From contig JASKMD010000008.1 in NCBI GenBank assembly GCA_030144725.1, positions 20,709,593-20,773,592 of the forward strand: 64,000 nt of DNA, in the 5' to 3' direction. Shown here piece by piece: positions 57,415 through 64,000 of this stretch. Every line of letters begins with the position of its first letter. Position 1 is the stretch's first letter. A program made the translations under genes and the position numbers. This DNA is from Haematococcus lacustris (lineage: Eukaryota > Chlorophyta > Chlorophyceae > Chlamydomonadales > Haematococcaceae). A model generated the notes under the pieces. That model saw only the letters and a program-made list of their open reading frames with translations. It had not been told where the DNA came from and did no database searches.

Positions 57415-58409
57415 TCACTTGCCTGGGTTGGAGTAATGCTGCTGCATGGCCACCTCCAGCTGCATGGAGTGTGCGTCGATGGTGTTGGCGTCACCCGCCA
57501 GGTTGATGCTGCCCAGCTCCTGCAGCTTGGCCACCAGCGCCTGGTTGCTGGGGTCCTCAAAGGCTGGCATGAGCATGGGGTTGCGGTTGCGTACAAGGCG
57601 CCGCTGCAGCTGGTTGTAGCATGTCTTGAAGTTGGGGTTGGCGAAGAACTTGCAGAAGTCCTTGAGCTGCCTCAGCATCAGTCAAGGGGCAAGGGGAGGG
57701 CCAGTGGGTGCTGCGGGTGCAAGGGCTGCCAGGCGGGCGCTGCAGCGCCTTGGGGGGGGTTGCGTGACTGGCTCAGGTTCTGACTCTGACTCTGACTCCG
57801 AGTCAGACTGTGGCTCTGGCTCAGAGTCACAGTCTGACTTGGAGTCATAGTCAGTGTCAAACTCCATGCTGGCAGGCTGGGCAGGGGCAGGCTGGGCAGG
57901 GGCCCGCGGGGGTAGGGGGGGTAGGGGGGGAGCATCAGGGGGTTGGGGGGGCTGCACGGCTGGAGGCTGAGGGGCGCTGGGGAAGCCCGGGGTGGGGTAG
58001 CCCACCAAGCATGTCAGAAATATACGCAGGACAAACAAAGAGGCGATCACGCGGAGCTGGGAGTGCACCTCAGCCCGCAGCCGGAAGACTCCCGCAGCTT
58101 GCGCCTGGTCTTCTTGCAGCCGCGCAGCACTGCGCCCTCGGGGACCTTGATGACCTGCAGCCAAGCGAGGTTGCCATTTTGACAGGCCAAGACACATGGC
58201 GGGGTCAACACAAACAGTGCGGGGACACATAAGGCGGGGGCGCCACCTGACGTCGGGTCCCCGCCTTGAGCCGAGCGAGACGCTGCAATGGAACCAACAG
58301 GAGCGACGGGTTATCACACAGCGCGTAGCCCACAGTAGCCCACAGTCGGCTAGGGTCACGCACCTTTCTGTTTCTTTCCCGGGTCCTTCTTGTGCTTCTT
58401 CTTAGCCAT
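57415..58409 (-). CDS. Hypothetical gene with Lys-rich start (MAKKKHKKDPGKKQK)
   Basis: ATG at 58409 and a 46-bp first exon ending at a gtgcgt donor (58364) encode a very basic start. Downstream, good acceptor and donor signs flank a Lys/Arg-rich segment (VIKVPEGAVLRGCKKTRRKL, about 58157-58071). Further down a frame reads an acidic run (57850-57777) and a final stretch QLKDFCKFFANPNFKTCYNQ to HYSNPGK-stop at 57415. How these pieces splice together is not solved, and they may be more than one gene. The basic head suggests a nuclear or nucleolar protein. No family recognised. The 3' end lies only about 65 bp from the truncated Fanzor B. Confidence 0.45.
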
Positions 58410-58740
58410 CACGCTATGCGCAGTGCGACGGGCGGTGGCCTTTTCAAGCAACTTGGGTTTCCCGTGAAAAATACACGGTTGTGTGACCGCTGCTGTATTC
58501 AGCTGTGACACGCCCTGAGGAAAATTCAAATTTTGACGAACGGAGCCCATAGGCCACGGATAGCAATTGCGCCTGGTGCGTTGCAATCGTACTATTGCGC
58601 TGTATCCCGCTTATGGTTGTGCCTGGCCTGAAGCCTATGGCGCCCTCCACAATAGATGTGCTTAAGACGCAAGCTTGCTATTGGGTGCTAGTTGTTGTAA
58701 GGTCGTACGGGTCTGAATGCCTATCGCAACACCGAGCAGC

Positions 58741-59732
58741 ATCACGTGACGGTCCAGTCGAGCGCGACGCTGGCGGGAGGTGCATCTATAGTCCTATTAT
58801 ATCTACTAAGTGGCGCAGCACCATTAAGAGCGATATGCCCCATGCCTCGACTTGCCAAACTTCGGTGTTCCTCTGACTAGCGCCAGGCACTAGCCAGGGC
58901 TCCATCCGCGACCATTGTCACACACATGTGTCCGTAGCAAGCACATCTACACAACAGGTAAGGTTACTGCAACATGCAAGTGAGGTGTGAGTGACAGCGT
59001 CTCAGCAAGCCCATGGCACGCCCAGCCATGCCACAGCCGTGGCAACTAATAAAATCGTATGCCACTTAGCTTGTGGCCTGTTTGCACCCAAATGAAACTA
59101 CAGCCCAAGTTTCATGTGGCACTGACGATTCGTTCAGCACTAACATGGGTATGCAACCCCATAACCTCATGTCCTCTCACTACCACCATGTGCCATCCTA
59201 TTCGGCTGCAGGAAGGCATGCCAAGGTTCCAGCACCCCAACCAGTAGCAGTGAGGGGCAGGGAGGGGCAAGGCTGCAGGGGCAGGGGGTTGGGCTGGCGC
59301 ATGTGGCTGCAGGTCTGCCCGGCGTCCTTCCACCATCCTGGCAGCTGGCAGTGCCACATGAAACTTGGGCTGTAGTTTCATTGGGGTGATAACAGGCCAC
59401 TAGCAAAGTGGCATACGATTTTATTAGTTGCCACGGCTGTGGCATGGCTGGGCGTGCCATGGGCTTGCTGAGACGCTGTCACTCACACCTCACTTGCATG
59501 TTGCAGTAACCTTACCTGTTGTGTAGATGTGCTTGCTACGGACACATGTGTGTGACAATGGTCGCGGATGGAGCCCTGGCTAGTGCCTGGCGCTAGTCAG
59601 AGGAACACCGAAGTTTGGCAAGTCGAGGCATGGGGCATATCGCTCTTAATGGTGCTGCGCCACTTAGTAGATATAATAGGACTATAGATGCACCTCCGGC
59701 TCCTGTTGCGCTCGACTGGACAGTCACGTGAT
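58741..59732. repeat. Foldback element: 384-bp inverted arms around a 224-bp centre
   Basis: Left arm 58741-59124 and right arm 59349-59732 are near-perfect reverse complements; only about ten differences are seen, clustered at the outer 40 bp and near the centre. Both outer ends contain TCACGTGA-like bases. The centre (59125-59348) is G-rich and has no gene. This could be a foldback-type DNA transposon, or a locus producing long hairpin RNA. Confidence 0.9.
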
Positions 59733-60354
59733 TTTGAAACTCGTCGCTGGAACAATTTGTGCGATGCCCAGTGATAGAGACCACTACTATAGGCTCATCC
59801 GCGGGGAAACATCTTCGCCCACCACCATCGCGGCCGAACTAGAGGCCAGCGACACAGACACGGCTTGAGCTATAGAGCGGGCTGGTGCAAACGCGATGTC
59901 CTGAGGTGGCCTGTGTGACCCAAACTGACCCATGCGAACATTTTATCAGGCGTGTCACAGCTGAGCTGTATCCACAGCCCTGGCCTTTTGCTGCGACCAC
60001 AGTGCGCTCCCCAGGCTCCCTACCCCGCACTACTCCGCCACCTGTTTGGAACATCAGCCCACAGCAAATTGCGCCGCTGGTTCTCCCTTGGCTTGTTTGC
60101 TCAGCTGTGGGGTTACACACCGGGCAAGTGGCATGGTGCGGTGTGGCGTCAGTGAAGTGTGACGTGAGTCTGGGTTGAGTGAGGTGCAGAGCAAGGGGGC
60201 GTGGGTGGTGGTGCAGGGCAGTGAGGTTGGCTGCAGTGGTGTGCCCCTCACCCACCTCCTGTGTGGTCAGCTGAGTGTAAGGGTGGCAGAGTAATGCATG
60301 GTGCACTGAGGCTTGGCGCAACTAGGGTACGCTTGAGCTTTGCATGCTTTTCAG
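59733..60354. other. Region upstream of the 60.4-kb gene
   Basis: No supported gene. Part (60160-60354) is duplicated in inverted orientation at 51225-51430. Additional exons of the next gene may be here. Confidence 0.4.
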
Positions 60355-61234
60355 GCCGAGCGCAGTCTGCTGAAGATCAACGTAAGCATGGCGCTAGGCA
60401 GCCCCAGCTCCTGGCAGTCAGGCGTGAAGCTGCTGCAGGTGAGGCAGCCCCCTCGTCCCTCACTAGGGCCTCCATCTGAGTCGGACCACTAGGGACCACT
60501 AGGGATCATTAGCGGAACCACTCAAAAGGTGCTGTGTGGAGTGTACCCAACGCACATGGACAAGGTGCATGAGTGCCTACCTGCAGGCTGCAGGTGAGGC
60601 AGCGGGGCCGGCTAGGTTCAGTGTAGGCAGGTAGGGCCAAAGGTGGGGTGAATCGGGATGGGGAGGGAGATGGCTAATTGCTAGTTGTGCATGGAGTGGT
60701 GGGGACGAGGGGCAGGGGAGGAGGGGGATAATGTGCAGGAGGGTGTTGCAGTCACGGGCGGGAGGCTGGCAGCACCATGCGCCACTGGGGCTTTGTGGTG
60801 CTAGGCAGTGCTGTACTAGGCACTGCGTGGAGGGCAGCTGGTTACGGTGAGAAGCCTTCCCTAGGGGCCATAGCCCCAGCAGCTCTGGGAGCCCTGCTGA
60901 GAGCTCTGGAGCCCTGCACCTTAACACCACTGCTGGCCCTGCAGCAGCTGTCATGTCTCCCATGACAGCCGTGACGGTAGCCACCATATCTGATGTCAGC
61001 TGCTGCTGCTGCTGCTGCTGCCACATGTGGTGCTGGCTGCTGCTGCTGCTGCCACATGTGGTGCTGGCTGCTGCTGCCGCTGCATGGGGTCAGGTCCAGG
61101 CTGAAGAGTCGGTGGTGGCAGTGCCGGGCGAAGTGGTGCGCGCCATGCAGAAGCGCGTGAGCAAGGGTTTCTTCAGCTTGCTGCAGCAGTGCGAGGTCTA
61201 TGACATGGCCAAGCCAGAGGGGGCGAGCTGGTGA
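60355..61234 (+). CDS. Hypothetical multi-exon gene, partial
   Basis: Two coding pieces seem real. An exon at 60355-60438, between a good acceptor (ttttcag) and donor (gtgagg), encodes AERSLLKINVSMALGSPSSW to KLLQ. A terminal exon ending at 61234 encodes SVVAVPGEVVRAMQKRVSKG, then FFSLLQQCEVYDMAKPEGASW-stop. Between them a frame at 60777-60965 (MRHWGFVVLGSAVLGTAWRA) has a hydrophobic start and may be another exon. CTG triplets near 61000-61080 interrupt. The family is not recognised. The 5' end is not found, and a 139-bp insertion sits in the intron immediately after the first exon. Confidence 0.45.
60448..60586 (-). mobile_element. 139-bp solo Fanzor-tail insertion with 16-bp target duplication
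   Basis: The sequence gctgcaggtgaggcag occurs at 60432-60447 and again at 60587-60602, flanking 139 bp whose outer end (ccccctcgtccctcactagg on the plus strand) and body match the 3' tails of Fanzor copies B and C. Removing the insert and one repeat restores a normal exon-donor junction (ctgcag|gtgagg). The long duplication resembles target-primed (LINE-type) insertion. Confidence 0.85.
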
Positions 61235-61499
61235 GGCCATGCAGTTGGGATAATGGAGATCGTTATGAAGGGGAGAGTGGGAGTGCAATGATAAACAGGA
61301 GAGGAAGAGAAGTAGTTATGCGGCAGGCAGTGGCAGCTGTGTGTTGGCATGAGGTGGCTCACCCCAAGCTGTACTCACGATAGCCTTCAGGGGTTAGGCC
61401 AGCACCTCCTTTAACGGCCTGTAAAGGTTTGACGCCAAGAATCACCACTCGGGATGTTTAAATACAGTTGTGTGGAGTTATGTCCTCATGCACATGGCA

Positions 61500-62365
61500 C
61501 ATGTTCATGGCATGTGCTCCTACCACCACTGCTGCCTGACCCCTGTGACAGGGCTATAGCCTAGAGTTGGCAGGGACTTAGACCCTGTCTGTCTAGGGTG
61601 GACCCTTGCTTTAGTAGGCAAGTCCTGGTAGGTCGCCAACGACATGGCTATTCAGAACAACAATGGTGACTTGCATGCCTACGGCTTTATATTGCTTTTG
61701 AGCCCATGTGCACCTTAGTCTATGCACCTGGTTTAAGCGGTGAGATCCGTTATCAGGATGCAGGGCTCACGTATCTCCAAGGTCGCGCTCAGACCTGGTG
61801 GCCAGGTTGCATGATGCTATGCTGGGCTAGTCACAATCTTGGCTGCTGGGCCTTGCCCTTGCGCAATGCGGGTATTCACCTGGTGTAGAGGTGCGTGACG
61901 AGGCTAGCATGGCTGACATTGCGGCATTGCGGAGCAGCTGGGTATCACGCTCAGCAACACAGGTCTTCGTCAGGGACGATGGCACCTCGTGTCAGGATAC
62001 CTGGCATCATCACATGCTGGCGGACCAGCAAGCACCGCATGACTGGCCGCCCAAGACTTCGCCAGGGGTACCTAAACAGGTGACCGAGATCAGCTGAAGG
62101 TTGTGTTGAGGAGAGCAAGGTCAGGGGTGTCTGTCATCCACGTTGGCATGCATTGTCACCCACAGTAGTCGGTAGGCCGGCAGCAGCCATGGCACCTGGT
62201 GTACAGGTAGAATGATGCCCATGCACATTCCATGCCATGCAAAGATTATAACCACAAACATGTGGCCCATAGCACCTGCTCCCCTAATCCCCCAGGCCAT
62301 CTGCCGTGGCAGAGGGTATGCTTCCCATGAGCTCGGGGTCACCATTCCACCAGTGCAAGAGCACA
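61500..62365 (+). repeat. Composite repeat block, copy 2 (pairs with 49100-50045)
   Basis: Same order of segments as 49100-50045, including the LINE-tail remnant (61725-61745) and the EASMADIAALRSSWVSRSAT frame. Its first part (61475-61580) is also an inverted match of the Fanzor C tail at 63290-63400. The block runs directly into Fanzor copy C. Confidence 0.8.
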
Positions 62366-62407
62366 CTATCTGTCCATTCCTTGCACGAGCTTGTGCTGAA
62401 GCTGTAT

Positions 62408-63191
62408 AATGTCAGCCTCCAAGTGTGCCTTGTGTGCATGGCTGCAATTAGAGGAGGACATGACAAAGGTGTCCATGGAGCGCCATGGGCGTGCCAAGCT
62501 GTGGTGGTGTTCTTTGATGCAGCTACCATTGGCACTGGGGGAGGGTGGGGTGCTGATGCGGTACTGCGTGCCGGCTGCAAGGTGGTGTGCAGGCCCAGGG
62601 GCACAGACCAGCTGCGAGGCAGGGTGGTGCTTGTGGATGAGCACCGCACCACCCGGGTCAGCTCAGCAGTGAATAGCCAGCAGCCATGAGAGGAGGAGCT
62701 GGACCATGAGCAGCCCACCAGGCTTGCAGGCTGGAAGCCCCCAGCAGAGCAGATGGAACACCGCCTGCTCCGCCCAGCCTGGAGCCAGCAGCGTGACCAG
62801 CCAGTGCAGGGCCTGATGCGGTGCCCGGTAGTGGCTCCCCGCAAGCCCCCACAGGCCCCACGCAGCAGCCACGCAACCACACAGCCTACAGCCTCAGAGC
62901 CAGGGCCCAGCACTCCCCCGCCAGCCAAGCGCAACAAGCGCACCAAGGCTAAGCAGGAAGCTGAGCCACCGACCCCACCAAGGGCAAAAGCAAGGCACAG
63001 GGCAAGGTGCCCAGGCAAAGCCAGCCCCACAGCCTGGCAGGTGGCTGGACAGGGACTGCAACGCAGGGCTGAACATGCAGCGCATTGGGGAGAGCAGGTG
63101 GCGCCCGCTGGAGCTGTGCTACTGGCCAGAACAGGGAGCTCTGCCAGCCAAGGGCAAGGAGTACCCTGGCCTGGGCTGCAAGCGGGTATAA
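62408..63191 (+). pseudogene. Fanzor copy C, broken (deletion, premature stop, frameshifts)
   Basis: Homology to copy A starts inside its intron (tgccttgtgtgcatgg), continues into exon 2 (EEDMTKVSMERHGRAK), then a 1-bp deletion near 62500 shifts the frame before VVVFFDAATIGTGGGWGADA. RuvC-II VVLVDEHRTTRVSS is intact (Glu codon 62639-62641). A Cys codon of the family (TGT) is TGA at 62687-62689. Later frames shift again before RuvC-III RWLDRDCNAGLNMQRIGES (Asp codon 63054-63056), and a stop follows at 63191. Retained intron sequence shows it was copied as DNA, not from spliced RNA. RuvC-I is absent. Confidence 0.82.
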
Positions 63192-63235
63192 GACCGGCCA
63201 CCCAATGCCCAGCAGCAGCAGGCAGCCTGCTGAGG

Positions 63236-63482
63236 CACAGTAATGTGTGCCCCCTACTTGAGCTGTCATCAGCTTACATTAGCGCACATCCGTCATGCCA
63301 AATGTAGACTATAGCCCTCACGGGTCAGGCAATAGTGTAGGTGGTAGGCAGTCATGCACCATGTCCATATGCATTGGGTATACTCAACTTCAACACCATT
63401 TAAGTGATCCCGCTAATGATCCTTAGTGGTCTCTAGTGGTCTGACTCATACGGAGGCCCTAGTGTGGGACAAGGGGGCTAAA
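63236..63482 (+). other. Conserved 3' tail of Fanzor copy C (candidate right end / guide-RNA region)
   Basis: Matches the tail of copy B: tgtgtgccccct, gagctgtcatcagcttac, gtcaggcaatagtgtaggtg, then a divergent middle and the shared outer end aggccctagtg, gggacaagggggct. The divergent middle contains repeated TAGTGGTCT units like those of the 139-bp solo copy. Confidence 0.5.
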
Positions 63483-64000
63483 GCTCCTCAATCCATGTAA
63501 CCCAAGTCCGTCAAAATGCTCTTGCATGTGCTCCAGCTATGGCCCCGGCGTTGCATCCAAGCCTGCAGCCTCCGCCTGCACACCAAATACACAATGTAAC
63601 AGTGGGCATGCTGCATACAACACAAAGGTGGTGGTGGTTGAGCTGTTGCTCCTCACAAAGCTCATGATGTGCAGCAGTTCAAGCATGCGCCAAATGACAC
63701 TTGGCCGACTATTGCTGCCACGAGCCTGTTCTATGTTGGTCCATCTGCCAGGCGGAGCATGCTACCACCCACACCATCTCGCCCTACCACGCCACAGCAC
63801 CTATCAGCAGGCCGCCCCACGCACGTTTGTGTTGCCAATGGCAGGCCCTTAAGCCTGGATTGTTGCGCAAGCACGGCATCCTTCAGGTCGTGAGACAGCG
63901 GCCGGGCTGCAGCTGCTTCCGTGCTGTGAGTTCCAAACTCAGCGCAAATGTCCTTGAAAGCTGCCTGGCTGGCATCGTCCTCCCCGCGGGACACCAGGTT
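63483..64000. other. Window end; possible partial gene on minus strand
   Basis: A minus-strand frame enters from the window edge and runs to 63731 (SRGEDDASQAAFKDICAEFG and so on). It looks moderately protein-like but has no recognised domain; it could be the last exon of a gene outside the window. The remainder shows nothing. Confidence 0.3.

Overview
The window looks like nuclear DNA of a green alga, probably a chlorophycean of the volvocalean type. The genes are GC-rich and split into many short exons with GT-AG introns. Several end near TGTAA, the usual green-algal polyadenylation signal. The gene set includes a plant-type SnRK2 kinase, a ZW10 tether subunit, a SOF1/DCAF13 WD40 protein and a Ty1/copia element whose primer site matches the anticodon arm of initiator tRNA-Met. 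Large simple-sequence arrays fill many introns. I cannot name the species.

Layout. At 1-4.4 kb there are two Fanzor (eukaryotic TnpB-like) genes, one on each strand. At 4.7-21.4 kb a single ZW10-like gene on the plus strand is stretched by huge introns holding CAG, GGGGC, CCCCTG and CCCCA arrays and a complete copia retrotransposon with indistinguishable LTRs (11.4-16.3 kb). A 5'-truncated LINE with an intact reverse transcriptase ORF follows (22.3-24.9 kb). Then come an SnRK2 kinase (26.1-29.5 kb, minus) and a 1356-residue J-domain/ankyrin/TPR protein (30.4-37.4 kb, minus). The latter is divergent from SOF1 (37.5-40.0 kb, plus) across about 106 bp. A coiled-coil gene (40.5-43.3 kb) and a divergent PP2C-like gene (43.6-48.2 kb) follow.

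From 48.2 kb to the end the sequence is repeat-rich: LINE tails, a duplicated block of about 0.9 kb, a PD-(D/E)XK-like nuclease gene with an organelle-type N-terminus (50.3-55.8 kb), a foldback element with two 384-bp arms (58.7-59.7 kb), and three decayed Fanzor copies near 51.7, 56.7 and 62.4 kb.

The main system of interest is this Fanzor family: five loci in 64 kb at different stages of decay. Three of them (copies A, B and C) belong to one subfamily in which the usual zinc-finger segment between RuvC-II and RuvC-III is replaced by a Pro/Ala/Lys-rich linker. Two copies share a conserved 3' noncoding tail that is a candidate right end or guide-RNA region. A 139-bp piece of that tail has moved alone, leaving a 16-bp target duplication.

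Exon boundaries were read by eye from splice signals, codon phase and family similarity. Where I say phases agree, I checked the arithmetic. No transcript data or database search supports any call.
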